A stretch of DNA of 64,000 bases from G965276765 sp965276825 (GTDB taxonomy: Bacteria > Actinomycetota > Acidimicrobiia > Acidimicrobiales > Palsa-688). The stretch lies in contig OZ255630.1 of NCBI GenBank assembly GCA_965276825.1, forward strand, positions 3,224,001-3,288,000. The letters run 5' to 3'. The notes under the pieces were generated by a model. That model was not told the origin of the DNA. It did no database searches and saw only the letters and a program-made list of their open reading frames with translations. The position numbers were made by a program, and so were the translations under genes. Below, one piece after another: positions 16,272 through 25,012 of the stretch. Every line of letters starts with the position of its first letter. Positions within the stretch are counted from its first letter, which is position 1.

Positions 16272-17644
16272 CGGGTTTCTCCTTGCAGCAGCTGGTGGAT
16301 CCAGGGGGTGGTGTGGGCGGGGGTGAGGCGCAGCCAGGACGGTCGGGTCTGGCACAGGCGCAGGGCGCAACCGGGACGCCCCCGGGCCACGAGGTGCTCG
16401 GGCAGGAGGGGCTGGCGACGGTGGCTGGTCGTGGTGGTGGTCCGGGCGGGCCAGCCGGCGCGGGACACGGACCGCTCGGGCCGTTCGGTCTCGCCGGCGA
16501 GGAGGCTGACGGCCCGGAGGGTGGCCACGTCGGCCACGCCGGGGAGCAGGACGGTGGTGGGGTGGAGGGTGAGGAACCCGTCGGCGGCCGGCCCCCACCG
16601 GGCCCGGGCCTGAGACAGGTCCTGGAGGCAGGTGAGCACGACGAGTCCCTGGCCGCCGGCGTCGGCCAGGACGCCGGGCAGGGTGGGGAGGGGGGCGATG
16701 TTGGCCGCCTCGTCGAGCGCCCACAGCACCGGCGGCCACGGTGCGGGCCGGCGGGCGATCTGGGTGCGGAGCTGGTCGAGGAGGGCGCAGACGACGGCCG
16801 CGTGCTGGGCCTGCGCCGCGGCGGGGGCGACGAGGTGGAGGGTGTCGCCGCTGCGGACGAAGGCGGCGGGGTCGAAGTTGGGGTGGTCGGCTGCCGCGAG
16901 GGTGGCCGGGTTGCGGTAGGCGGCGAAGACGCTGTCGGCGGTGGAGCAGATGCCGGACAGCTCGCGGGGGTCGGTGACGGCGATGCCGGTGAGCAGGTCC
17001 CGGGCGGGGTGGGGATCGGGGAGCTCGTCGAGGGGGGTGAGGGTCTCGCGTCGTTGCAGCCAGGAGACGAGGGTCGACAGCGGTTTGCCGGCGATGGCTG
17101 CGGCGTGGAGGTGGGTGGCGAGCAGGGCGGCGGCCCGCTCGGACCAGTGGGCCTGGTCGGGACCGACGCCGGGGCGGGCGGCAGCGACGAGGGCGAAGGC
17201 CCGCTCCAGGGCGACGGTCCAGTCCTCGCAGCCGGCCAGCGGGCTCCACCGGGCCGGGACCGTCCCGGGCGGCAGGGGCAGGGTGCCGGTCGGGTCCCAC
17301 ACCCACGTCCGGCCCCGGCTGGCGGTGAGCGCAGCAGTGGCGGACAGGACGTCGGCCTTGGTGGAGGTGACGACGGCCGGCCCGGGCCACAGGGCAAGGG
17401 CGGGGGTGATGATGGACGAGGTCTTGCCGGACCGGGGTGGCCCGACGACGAGGGCGTGGTGCTGGGGGCCGGTGAAGATGGGACCGGAGCCGCCCCAGCC
17501 GAGGTAGGCGCCTGGGAACGCCTCGGGCCAGACCGGCGGCCGGCCGTGCTGGAGGCTGCGGCGGAGGCGGTCGCGCAGCGGCCTGCGGGCCGCGCCGGTG
17601 GCCGGGCGGCTCGGGGCGGTGGGTCGGGTGGCGGGGACGGGCAT
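16268..17644 (-). CDS. TraD/VirD4-like coupling ATPase
   Basis: A 458-residue P-loop ATPase. Walker A is VGPPRSGKTSS near residue 68, Walker B is LWALDEAANIAPLP near residue 298, and a LTCLQDLSQARARWG segment fits the sensor region of VirD4/TraG proteins. Unlike full-length coupling proteins there is no strong N-terminal TM pair, only a basic leader. Such proteins link the relaxase-DNA complex to a conjugation channel. No other type IV secretion genes are seen, so the element may be mobilisable and not self-transmissible. Confidence 0.82.
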   Translation of the reverse strand: MPVPATRPTAPSRPATGAARRPLRDRLRRSLQHGRPPVWPEAFPGAYLGWGGSGPIFTGPQHHALVVGPPRSGKTSSIITPALALWPGPAVVTSTKADVLSATAALTASRGRTWVWDPTGTLPLPPGTVPARWSPLAGCEDWTVALERAFALVAAARPGVGPDQAHWSERAAALLATHLHAAAIAGKPLSTLVSWLQRRETLTPLDELPDPHPARDLLTGIAVTDPRELSGICSTADSVFAAYRNPATLAAADHPNFDPAAFVRSGDTLHLVAPAAAQAQHAAVVCALLDQLRTQIARRPAPWPPVLWALDEAANIAPLPTLPGVLADAGGQGLVVLTCLQDLSQARARWGPAADGFLTLHPTTVLLPGVADVATLRAVSLLAGETERPERSVSRAGWPARTTTTTSHRRQPLLPEHLVARGRPGCALRLCQTRPSWLRLTPAHTTPWIHQLLQGETR

Positions 17645-17668
17645 GCGGGGGTCTCCTTGGTGGTGGTG

Positions 17669-20533
17669 TCAGCGGTCGAGGCCGAGGGAGTGGTCGTGGT
17701 CGAGGCCGAGGTGGCGACGGAGGTCGGCGATGGCGAGGCGGGCCCGGGTCCAGTCGCGCAGCTGCTCGGGGTGGCGCGAATCGGGGCGGGGTCCAAGCGG
17801 GTCGACCGGGCCGTCGAGAGCGACGCTGGGCTGGCGGGGCTCCACGGTGTCGGCCAGACGGTGGGGAGTGGTCGGCCAGCGGGCGTGGTAGTCGTCGACC
17901 AGCACTGCGGTGGCGGCCCACCGGGGCCGGCCGGTGCCGGCGAGAGGCGGCGGCCCGAGAGCGTCGATCAGGTGGGTGCCGGGGTCGGCCAGGACGGTGG
18001 CTTCCCGGGCGTGCCGGCGGACCCGGTCAGAGGCTGGCTGGCTGGTGTGGGCGGCGGGATGGACGGTGTCCAGAGGGCCGGTGGTGGGGTCGGGGGTGGC
18101 GAGCTGCTGGGCCCGGGAGCGGACGAGGAGCCGGGTGAGCTCGTCGGTGGTGGATCGTCCGGGGTCGTCGGGGGCGACGTGGTACCAGTCGGTCCGTTCC
18201 ACGGCGCGGGACAGGGCCACGTAGCCGGCTTCGCGGTAGAGGCGGTCGGTGCCGAGCAGGAACGCCCGGCCGGTGGTGAGGCCCTGGGCTTTGTGCACGG
18301 TGACGGCCCAGCCGTGGGTGAGGTGGCCGTCGGCCAGGTAGCCGGCCGGGACGGCGATGTCCTGGGCCGGTCCGCGGTCGGGGCGGAGGGTGAGGCCGCC
18401 GTCGGCGCCGACCGAGACCACGGTGCCGGTGGTGCCGTTGACCAGGCCGACGCGGCGGTCGTTGCGCAGGGCCAGGACCCGCTCGCCGACCCCGAAGACC
18501 ACCCCGGGGCGGATTTCGACCGTGTCCCGGTCCGGGTCGAGGCGGCCGAGGTCCTCCAGGCGGGTCCGGGCCCGGGCGTTGAGGTCCTCGACGTCGGCCC
18601 GGGTGAGGGCGACCATGACCGTCCCGCCGTCGCCGCGGCGGGTGGCGTCGGGAGAGGCGCTGTCGGTCCAGTCGGCGACCAGGCGGTGGCGGGCGTCGTC
18701 GCTGGTGGGGGCGAGGGTGATGCGGCCGTGGTCGGACAGGGCGACCACGGCCCGGTCGGGCCGCCCGGCGCGCAGCTCGGCCAGGGCGTCGCGCTCCCAC
18801 GTCTCGGCCTGGCGGCGGTTGGCGGCCAGCTCGATGACCGGCCGGGTGCGGGCGAGGGCGCCCAGCACGCCGCCGGCTTCGATCTCGGGCAGCTGTCGGG
18901 GGTCGCCGACGAGCACGACCTTGGTCCGGGTCCGCTCGGCTGCGGCGAGGAGCCGGTCGAGTTTGCGGGTTCCGACCATGCCGGCCTCGTCGACGACCAG
19001 CACCCCGCCAGGGGGCAGGGCCGGGTGGAGTTGGGGTCCGGGCCGCTTGGCGTCGGCCAGGAGCTGGTCGAGGGTGGCCGACGGGATGCCGGTGCCGGCT
19101 TCGAGGGCTCGGGCGGTGCGGGCCGCGAGGGCGGTGCCGACCAGGTCCACGCCGGCCGCGGTCCAGGCGTGGCGGGCGGCGTCGAGGGCGTAGGTCTTGC
19201 CGGTGCCGGCCGGTCCGACGACCACGCTCACGCCGTGGCCGTCGCCGGTGAGGCGGCGGACCATGTCGGCCTGCTCGCCGGCCAGGGTGGGCCGGTCGGC
19301 GAGGGTGGCGGTGACGGTGTCAGCGGGGCAGACGGCCAGGCCGGCGTGGCGGTGCCGGTCGACGCGTTCCAGGACACGGGCCTCGGTGGTGAGGAGCTCG
19401 ACGGTGGTCCAGGTGGGGCCGGCCAGGACACCCGGCGACCCGGTGGGCACGAACCGCTCGTCGGCCAGCACCGCTGCGGTGAGCCCGGGGACGGCACGGG
19501 GTTGGAGGCCGTCGGGGGCGGCGGCGCAGACGGCTTCGATGACGGCTCGGCGGTCGAAGCTGGACCGGCGGGCGGTGAGCCCGGCTGGGCCGGCCAGGGT
19601 CCGGGTGAGGGCGGCTGCATCGACGAGAGTCGGCTGGCGGCCGAGCCCGGCCAGGCCGTCGAGGACGTCGAGGTCGAGCCCGGCGGCGCGGGCCTGTTCC
19701 CGCCACCGGTCCCGTTGGGTGTCGGGGTCGACCGGGTCAGGCTTCGCCGGCCGGGTGGCGAGGGTGGCGGTCTGGGCGGCCCGGGCCGAGGTGGCGCCGG
19801 CCGCTTCGAGCTGGGCGGTGATCTGGGCCCGGCGGGTGGAGAAGGCGGCGGTGATGGTGTCGGGGACGGCGGCCAGCTCGGCCGTGCCGGCGGTGACCGG
19901 CCGCCAGGCGACCCCGAGGGTGGTGGTGAGCTCGTGGCGGAGGGCGGCCTGGTAGGCGAAGCCGACGGTGCGGGCCCAGCCGAACACTGCCCGCCCGTAC
20001 AGGGCGCCCCAGCGGCCGTCGACACCCCTGGCCCGGTTGGCGACGAGCAGATGGGTGTGCAGTTGGGGGTCGCCGGCCCGGGACGTGCGGTGGTCGAACC
20101 CGGCCGCCGTGATCCCCTCGACGGGCAGCGTGACGGCGCCGTTGTGGCCCCGCCGGCCCCGAGCCGCCTCGGCCTCGAGCAGCCCGATGGCTTGGGCGAC
20201 GGCCCGGCGGTGGGCGTCGGCCACGGCGGCTCGGGTGGTGGGGTCGGCGAGCTCGGCGAGGAGCGATACCGATTTGGGGGCGGAGAAGGTCAGGTCGAAG
20301 GCGGCCACCTTGCCCATCGGCGCGCCGAGCAGGGCGCCGGTGCCCGGGTGGCGGCCGGCGAGGACGGCGTGCAGGTCGGCGTCGGTGACGGTGCCGCCCA
20401 GGCCGAGGCCGTCGGCGGCCGCCCCGTACCAGCGGCCCGGCTCGGCCCGCAGGTAGTAGTCGTCCACGCCCCGCCCGACCGTGTCCAGGTAGTAGCCGAC
20501 CCCGGTGGCGCCGATGACCCCGATGGACAGCAC
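17669..20533 (-). CDS. MobF-family relaxase fused to a helicase (TraI/TrwC-like)
   Basis: Read from GTG 20533 it is 954 residues. The start VLSIGVIGATGVGYYLDTVG and the DYYLR motif hold the candidate nicking tyrosines; the three-His metal motif is DPQLHTHLLVANR near residue 155. The C-terminal half is an SF1B RecD/TraI-like helicase with Walker A VVGPAGTGKTYAL (about 440), VVDEAGMVGT, GDPRQLPEIEAGG and the VHKAQGLT motif. It would nick at oriT, stay bound to the 5' end and unwind the strand. The reading frame runs on upstream with no stop, so it may be longer (see the next entry). It lies 24 bp upstream of the TraD-like gene. Confidence 0.9.
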   Translation of the reverse strand: MLSIGVIGATGVGYYLDTVGRGVDDYYLRAEPGRWYGAAADGLGLGGTVTDADLHAVLAGRHPGTGALLGAPMGKVAAFDLTFSAPKSVSLLAELADPTTRAAVADAHRRAVAQAIGLLEAEAARGRRGHNGAVTLPVEGITAAGFDHRTSRAGDPQLHTHLLVANRARGVDGRWGALYGRAVFGWARTVGFAYQAALRHELTTTLGVAWRPVTAGTAELAAVPDTITAAFSTRRAQITAQLEAAGATSARAAQTATLATRPAKPDPVDPDTQRDRWREQARAAGLDLDVLDGLAGLGRQPTLVDAAALTRTLAGPAGLTARRSSFDRRAVIEAVCAAAPDGLQPRAVPGLTAAVLADERFVPTGSPGVLAGPTWTTVELLTTEARVLERVDRHRHAGLAVCPADTVTATLADRPTLAGEQADMVRRLTGDGHGVSVVVGPAGTGKTYALDAARHAWTAAGVDLVGTALAARTARALEAGTGIPSATLDQLLADAKRPGPQLHPALPPGGVLVVDEAGMVGTRKLDRLLAAAERTRTKVVLVGDPRQLPEIEAGGVLGALARTRPVIELAANRRQAETWERDALAELRAGRPDRAVVALSDHGRITLAPTSDDARHRLVADWTDSASPDATRRGDGGTVMVALTRADVEDLNARARTRLEDLGRLDPDRDTVEIRPGVVFGVGERVLALRNDRRVGLVNGTTGTVVSVGADGGLTLRPDRGPAQDIAVPAGYLADGHLTHGWAVTVHKAQGLTTGRAFLLGTDRLYREAGYVALSRAVERTDWYHVAPDDPGRSTTDELTRLLVRSRAQQLATPDPTTGPLDTVHPAAHTSQPASDRVRRHAREATVLADPGTHLIDALGPPPLAGTGRPRWAATAVLVDDYHARWPTTPHRLADTVEPRQPSVALDGPVDPLGPRPDSRHPEQLRDWTRARLAIADLRRHLGLDHDHSLGLDR

Positions 20534-21007
20534 CTCAGACCCCCGCTGCCAGGGTGGCCAGCCGGCGCCGGGCCCGGCTGCGACGGCACGCAGCGTGGCG
20601 GCCGGGATCCCGGTCCGGCCGGCCAGCTCGACGCTGGACCACCCGGCGGCCTGGCAGGCCAGGGCCCGGGCTGCGTCCACTCCGAGCCGTCCGGAGCGGA
20701 CGGCGTCGGTGAGCTCCACCACCACCGCCTCGACCCCGGACCGGTCGGCTGCCTGCGGCGCACCGAGGAGGTCGAGATCGTCGTGTGCGGTCCGGGCCGC
20801 CCGGGCCCGGAGGGTGCGCCGCTCGGCGCACACCCGGTGCCAGGCGCCGGCCACGATCGCAGCCGGGTCCACGAGCCCGTCGGTCCGGGGGAGGCGTAGC
20901 CCGATCAGGCACTCGGCGACCAGGTCGGCCTCCGCCCCCTCCAGCTCCGCGTCGGCCAGGCCGGCCCTGGCCCACCGGCCAACGATCGGGAGCAGTCTCG
21001 GCGTCAG
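20534..21007 (-). CDS. HTH-containing segment in frame with, and upstream of, the relaxase
   Basis: About 158 codons with clear coding character (LLPIVGRWARAGL, WHRVCAERRTLR, ACQAAGWSSVELAGRTGIPAATLR) precede the relaxase in the same frame without a stop codon. The last part looks like a sigma-region-4-like HTH. No ATG, GTG or TTG fits at the upstream end; the best candidate is CTG 21007, which overlaps the stop of the gene before it as CTGA. The product is either a fusion with the relaxase or a separate protein lost by stop-codon deletion. It resembles small HTH proteins often found in actinobacterial integrative elements. Confidence 0.5.
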
Positions 21008-21246
21008 GCCGGCAGGGCCGTGGTGGCGGCGATTGGGTCGTGGGGCCGGCCGCCCAGGGCGGTCAGGACCAGCGGCCCGGTGGCCGGGTGGCCCACGGCC
21101 GAGGCAGCCAAAGCGGGGGACGGGAAGCGGCCGAGGACCGGGTCTTCGGCCCACCCGGTGGCCGCCCGGCGGATGGCGGCGGAGCGTCCGGGACCGGTCG
21201 GCCAGGCGGTCAGGACGGCGAGGAGCGGGGTGGTGGCGGTGGGCAT
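21004..21246 (-). CDS. Small protein of unknown function at the head of the mobilisation operon
   Basis: An 80-residue protein from ATG 21246 (ATG 21255 also in frame). It is Ala/Pro-rich with GWAEDPVLGRFPSPALAASAV and VLTALGGRPHDP. It may be the N-terminal part of the HTH protein that follows, because the two frames meet at CTGA 21004-21007 and a single-base shift would join them. The gene lies 20 bp from the repeat array. Confidence 0.45.
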   Translation of the reverse strand: MPTATTPLLAVLTAWPTGPGRSAAIRRAATGWAEDPVLGRFPSPALAASAVGHPATGPLVLTALGGRPHDPIAATTALPA

Positions 21247-21266
21247 GGACGCCACGATCCGCTGTC

Positions 21267-21411
21267 AACCTCGACACGAACCTCGACAGCAACCTCGACA
21301 CAGGCCTCGACACCAAGAAATTTCTCGGGCGGCCCCTCGACCGGTGGCGGGGCGCGAACCCGCAGGTCAGCGGGATGTGTCGAGGCCCGTGTCGAGGTCC
21401 GTGTCGAGGTT
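21267..21411. repeat. Opposed arrays of 12-bp repeats, candidate oriT or operator
   Basis: Four direct 12-bp units, consensus RRCCTCGACACV, run at 21267-21314. After a 61-bp spacer three units run in the opposite direction at 21376-21411. The outermost units are exact reverse complements (AACCTCGACACG and CGTGTCGAGGTT). The spacer contains AAGAAATTTCTCGGG, the most AT-rich stretch nearby. The array sits directly before the mobilisation operon. Iteron-like arrays of this type bind relaxosome or replication proteins, so oriT is the first guess; an autoregulatory operator is the alternative. Confidence 0.7.
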
Positions 21412-21572
21412 GCACGGTCAGGATGTCGTGCCCGATCGACGCCCCCAGTCGCCCGTTCCGGCTCCCGGGCCGGCGTCGTCGGTCGTCGGGGAGGCCAGGC
21501 GGGAGCCGGCCCGTGTGGCTCGGCATCCGTCGATCGGAGGCAGCCCGGGGTGGGGGTGGCAGGCTGCGGGGG

Positions 21573-22109
21573 ATGGAGGCGAGATGGTGGCCGCAGACGC
21601 TTCAGTCGGAGCGGCTGATCCTGCGCCCGGTCTCGGCCGACGACCGGGCCTGGCTGGTCGGGCTGCGGACCGATCCGGAGCTGCGTTGGTACCTGGGTGG
21701 GGCGCGCTCGGCCGAGCAGGCGGAGCGGGACGTGCCGTTCGGGATCCGGGCTGATCGGCCCGTGTTCGTGGCTGTGGACGAGACCGAGCAGCGGGTCGGG
21801 ATGATCGAGCTCACTCAGGACCGGGGGGAGCTCGAGGTGTCCTACGTGTTCGTCCGCGCCTCGTGGGGTCAGGGTCTGGCCTCCGAGGCGCTCCCGGTTG
21901 TGCTCCGCTGGGCCGCCCACGCCTTCGACGTCCGGTCCGTCATCGCCGTGACCCAGGCGGCCAACGAGCGGTCCTTGCGCCTCCTCGGCCGGACTGGCTT
22001 CGTCGAGGAGCGGCGGTTGGTCGAGTATGGCGCCGACCAGGTCCTGCTGCGCTGGACCGCCGGCCGCCGACGGGTCCGGTTCCTGACCCCCGCCATGCAC
22101 TCTCCGTAG
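21573..22109 (+). CDS. GNAT family N-acetyltransferase (RimJ/RimL-like)
   Basis: A 178-residue protein. It starts LQSERLILRPVSADDRAWL, the usual RimJ-like opening, and has the acetyl-CoA motif as WGQGLASEALPVVLRWA followed by NERSLRLLGRTGFVEERRLVEYG. These enzymes acetylate N-termini of proteins or small amines; the substrate is not evident. GGGGG is next to ATG 21573. It is transcribed away from the mobilisation operon, with the repeat array between. Confidence 0.86.
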   Translation: MEARWWPQTLQSERLILRPVSADDRAWLVGLRTDPELRWYLGGARSAEQAERDVPFGIRADRPVFVAVDETEQRVGMIELTQDRGELEVSYVFVRASWGQGLASEALPVVLRWAAHAFDVRSVIAVTQAANERSLRLLGRTGFVEERRLVEYGADQVLLRWTAGRRRVRFLTPAMHSP

Positions 22110-22719
22110 TCGTCGAGCGGGGCAGGTCGGCGGACAGGACGCGCGAGGAAGGGGCAGTCAAGGCCGGCCGCAGGCCGCCCGGAGGGCGTGGCCTTGACGG
22201 CCCCGTCGGAGCCTCCGAAGCCCGGGACCATGGTCGAGGACCCCCGCCAGGGGGTCCTGGGAGCGCCTTCCGTCCTCCGATCGCCAGGCGAGCGGATACC
22301 ACCCGCGGCCCCAGCCGCGACGCTCTTTGGCCGCAACTAGCGCGGCGGGCGAACGGCCCTCCCATCCGCGATGGAAGTGTGTGTCCTGCTCGGGTAAGGG
22401 GTCCGAGCCGTCGGGTGTGATTCCCCTGACCGTCCCTCTGACGACCGGGGAGGGCCTTTCCCCGGCGGGATGGGACCTGGGTCGGTGGCGGTGCATCCTG
22501 CGTCTGGTGCTCACGGGCATCGCCGCCAGCGGGTCGACGGCGAGGATCCGGACCGGGATCCCGTGGTCGTGACCGCGCGGGCGGACCCCGCCCGTCGGTC
22601 GTGGGGGCCCGTCACGTCCTTGGCCTACACTAAGCCCCCTCGCGGCCGGGGCTCCTCTGGCCGGCCACAACTACATTGAGCGGGGTGGTCGCTCACTCCT
22701 CGCCTGCGAGGCGGCTCGT
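22110..22719. other. Non-coding stretch before the TIGR04255 operon
   Basis: About 610 bp with several short open frames in all directions and no recognisable protein. It holds a GTCAAGGC...GCCTTGAC hairpin that recurs at 33098, a GGGCGGACCCCGCCC inverted repeat near 22578 and TACACT at 22626 as a weak -10 candidate for the operon that follows. Confidence 0.45.
22157..22198 (+). repeat. Hairpin repeat, copy 1
   Basis: GTCAAGGC (22157-22164) pairs with GCCTTGAC (22191-22198) around a GC-rich loop that contains CGGCCGCAGGCCG. The second copy, at 33098-33138, has almost the same stem and loop. It is a REP-like or terminator-type element. Confidence 0.65.
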
Positions 22720-23562
22720 ATGACGGGACCTGCCGGCCCGGGGTTCTTGCGTCCTCCGGTCAGCGAGGTCGCTCTTGCCGTGTATTTCTCGCCGCCGCTC
22801 GGCCTGCGGTCCGTGGACATCGGAGTGCTCTACGAGCGATGGCGGGACCGCTACCCAACGACGCTCGATCAGCCCGTCCTGCCTCCGGTGCCCGTCGAGA
22901 CCTTCGCCACGCCGTCGCTTGGTACGACGTTCCATCTCCGTGCTCCTACCGGCACCCGCGTGTGGTTCCACTCGGAGCGCGGCGAGCGCGTCGTGCAGGT
23001 CCAGGCCGATCGGCTGGTGCTCAACTGGCGCCGTCTCGCCCCCGGCGACGACTATCCCAGATACGCAACGCTCCGCCCGGAGTTTGCCCGGGTGCTCACC
23101 GAGCTCGCAGATCTCAACGACAGCCTCGGTTTCGGCCCCCCACGGGTGGGTCAAGCGGAGGTCAGCTACACGAACGTGATCGAACAGCAGGGTGCCGAGC
23201 CGGTCGGGCCCTCCGACGTCATCGCTCCCTGGTCCGGTGCGCACACGGACGCGCTCCTCCCGCTCGAGGAGGATGTACGGCTCGATCTTCGCTACCAGAT
23301 CCCGAGGGCAGACGGGACGGGCCCCGCCGGCCGCCTCTACGTCGCCATGCAACCGGCAATCCTGCCCGTACCCGGCCATCCCGCCCCCGAGAGCGGCATC
23401 GTGTTGCAGCTCTTTGCCCGTGGGGTGCCCGACATCCAGGAGACGGCGGGCGCGCTCGACTTCCTCGACCGGGCGCACGAGTGGGTGGTGAACGGCTTCG
23501 TCTCGTTGACGACGCCTCGGATGCATAAGGTGTGGGGTCAGATGACCGAGGAGAGCATGTGA
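22720..23562 (+). CDS. TIGR04255 family protein
   Basis: A 280-residue protein. It opens with the family hallmark PPVSEVALAVYFSPP and shows the usual internal VQVQADRLVLNWRR and C-terminal AHEWVVNGFVSLTTPRMHKVWG segments. The family is sporadic and has no assigned function. Here it heads a three-gene operon: the next gene starts at GTG 23559, overlapping this stop by 4 bases. No catalytic motif or TM helix is visible. ATG 22720 is taken from the start of family similarity; no clear ribosome binding site precedes it. Confidence 0.82.
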   Translation: MTGPAGPGFLRPPVSEVALAVYFSPPLGLRSVDIGVLYERWRDRYPTTLDQPVLPPVPVETFATPSLGTTFHLRAPTGTRVWFHSERGERVVQVQADRLVLNWRRLAPGDDYPRYATLRPEFARVLTELADLNDSLGFGPPRVGQAEVSYTNVIEQQGAEPVGPSDVIAPWSGAHTDALLPLEEDVRLDLRYQIPRADGTGPAGRLYVAMQPAILPVPGHPAPESGIVLQLFARGVPDIQETAGALDFLDRAHEWVVNGFVSLTTPRMHKVWGQMTEESM

Positions 23563-24008
23563 CCGTCATCGACGGGCCCCGCTCGGCCAGTCTCATGCAG
23601 GCGCGTCACGACCGGGCGACGCCCGGCACCGGCAGTGCCGTGCCGACCACGTCCGATCCTGATCATCTCCGGCCGCTGGTGGACGAGCTCGACGGGCTCC
23701 TCCGGCTCCCTGCAAACTGGGACTCCTACGGTGGACGCCCCACGAGCATGACGGCAGCCGAGACGGCACTGACGCTGCTGGTCGAGCTGAACTGGATGGG
23801 CCCCTTGCCGACGCTCAGTCCTATGAGCGACGGTGGCGTGACGTTGGAGTGGGGTCGCGATGACGACGGGGTCGAGCTCGCAGTGGCCGGCGACGGCACC
23901 ATGTCGGTCGTCGTCGACGTCGACGGAGCCACGCGGGAGCACGTCGTCACGAGTGGCTCGGACCCCGTCCTTCTCGACGCGCTTCTGTGGGCCGACAAGC
24001 TGGCGTAA
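23559..24008 (+). CDS. Unknown protein with LPxNWDSYG motif, second gene of the TIGR04255 operon
   Basis: A 149-residue acidic protein starting at GTG 23559 inside the previous stop (ATGTGA). It has a conserved-looking LDGLLRLPANWDSYGGRPTS element and then a beta-rich half (GGVTLEWGRDDDGVELAVAGDG). Proteins with an NWDSYG motif occur as small unknowns in many bacteria. The overlap implies translational coupling and a joint function with the TIGR04255 protein. No enzymatic residues can be named. Confidence 0.7.
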   Translation: MTVIDGPRSASLMQARHDRATPGTGSAVPTTSDPDHLRPLVDELDGLLRLPANWDSYGGRPTSMTAAETALTLLVELNWMGPLPTLSPMSDGGVTLEWGRDDDGVELAVAGDGTMSVVVDVDGATREHVVTSGSDPVLLDALLWADKLA

Positions 24009-24011
24009 GCG

Positions 24012-24422
24012 GTGCCGTCGGAGTCAGGCCCAGCGCCTGACGACGTGCCCACAGCCGTCTGGCGGCGGATCCCGCCACGACACTTCCCGAAGAAGCCGCG
24101 GCAAGATCGGCCCGACAGCTCCGCGTTCAAAGACGACCCCGACGGAAACCCGATGTCGGTCGTGATGGTCCGGGCGGGCCGCGATCCCTCCGAGGTCCTC
24201 ATCGGCCACGAAGGCTTCGGGCTCGTCTCGATCCCGACCGACTCCATCGCTGCAGCAGGCCTCGAGGTGCGGCCAGAACCAGTCGACGGTGAGCCCGACC
24301 ACGCCGTCGTCGTGGGCCCGAAATCCCAGGGCACCAGTCGAGCACTGTCCCGAGCTTCGACGTGGATCGTGCGCCCACCCGGGGCCCACCCCACTGACCC
24401 CGACGATCCATACGACCCGTGA
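24012..24422 (+). CDS. Unknown protein, third gene of the TIGR04255 operon
   Basis: A 136-residue protein from GTG 24012, three bases after the second gene. Features are RRIPPRHFP near the N-terminus, SSAFKDDPDGNPMSVVM, then VLIGHEGFGLVSIP and an EPDHAVVVG segment; the tail is Pro/Asp-rich. The pattern suggests a compact folded domain of unknown function. Tight packing with the two genes before it makes a shared role likely. Confidence 0.68.
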   Translation: MPSESGPAPDDVPTAVWRRIPPRHFPKKPRQDRPDSSAFKDDPDGNPMSVVMVRAGRDPSEVLIGHEGFGLVSIPTDSIAAAGLEVRPEPVDGEPDHAVVVGPKSQGTSRALSRASTWIVRPPGAHPTDPDDPYDP

Positions 24423-24748
24423 GAACTCGCCGCTCGCCGGGAGCGCCCGCTCCTCCCCCCACAGACCCCTCATAGCCGGCCTCCGACATCCTCGCTACCG
24501 CACCGGCGCCACCCCGCCGCCGCCCTGACCGCGTTGCGCCGGGTGCTCCGCCCGGGTGGCACGATCCCCGTGATCTGTGGGCGACGACGGCTCGGCCTAC
24601 TTCCAGGTCACCTCCAGCATGATGCCGGCAGTGAAGCGCTCGTCGGCCGGCAGGTCTACCCGCTCTGCCAGTGGCCGTTACGGGAGTCCTTCCGCTTCTC
24701 GGTGCGCTCTCTATAGCCGCCACCGCACCGTCCGTGTTGGATCGAGGG
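24423..24748. other. Scrambled gene remnants
   Basis: From 24525 the plus strand reads LTALRRVLRPGGTIPVI and then, after a one-base shift, GDDGSAYF, which is the end of a class I methyltransferase (post-II region). From about 24605 to 24716 the minus strand instead reads a C-terminus ending DERFTAGIMLEVTWK. Two truncated genes therefore meet at about 24604. Neither is functional. Confidence 0.4.
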
Positions 24749-25012
24749 TCACTTGTTGAGGGAGGGCTGAGCGTGGAACCAGTCCGGGTACAGCAAGCGG
24801 TTCTGGGCCCGGCGGACATCTCTCCGGAAGTTGGCGCATTGATCGCTTCCGTATGACCATTGCGGGTAGGCCTCATTCCAGCGGCGACGGTGGTCGTTCC
24901 AGGCGCTATCGGGCTGAATCGCCGCAAACGCCGCGAGGCTGGCATGTTTGGGGCTCAGTCGTCGTCGTCCGTTCTGCTGGCTCTCGATACGGGCCCTCCG
25001 GTAGATGTCTAA

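Noticed and set aside
16283..20899. Very long open frame on the plus strand opposite the TraD and MobF genes
   Set aside because: It is a mirror of GC-rich codon use: Gly/Ala/Arg-rich with no domains, while the minus strand encodes clear Walker, relaxase and helicase motifs.
22327..22679. Small genes in the gap before the TIGR04255 operon
   Set aside because: Overlapping frames on both strands, no ribosome sites, no recognisable fold; treated as non-coding.
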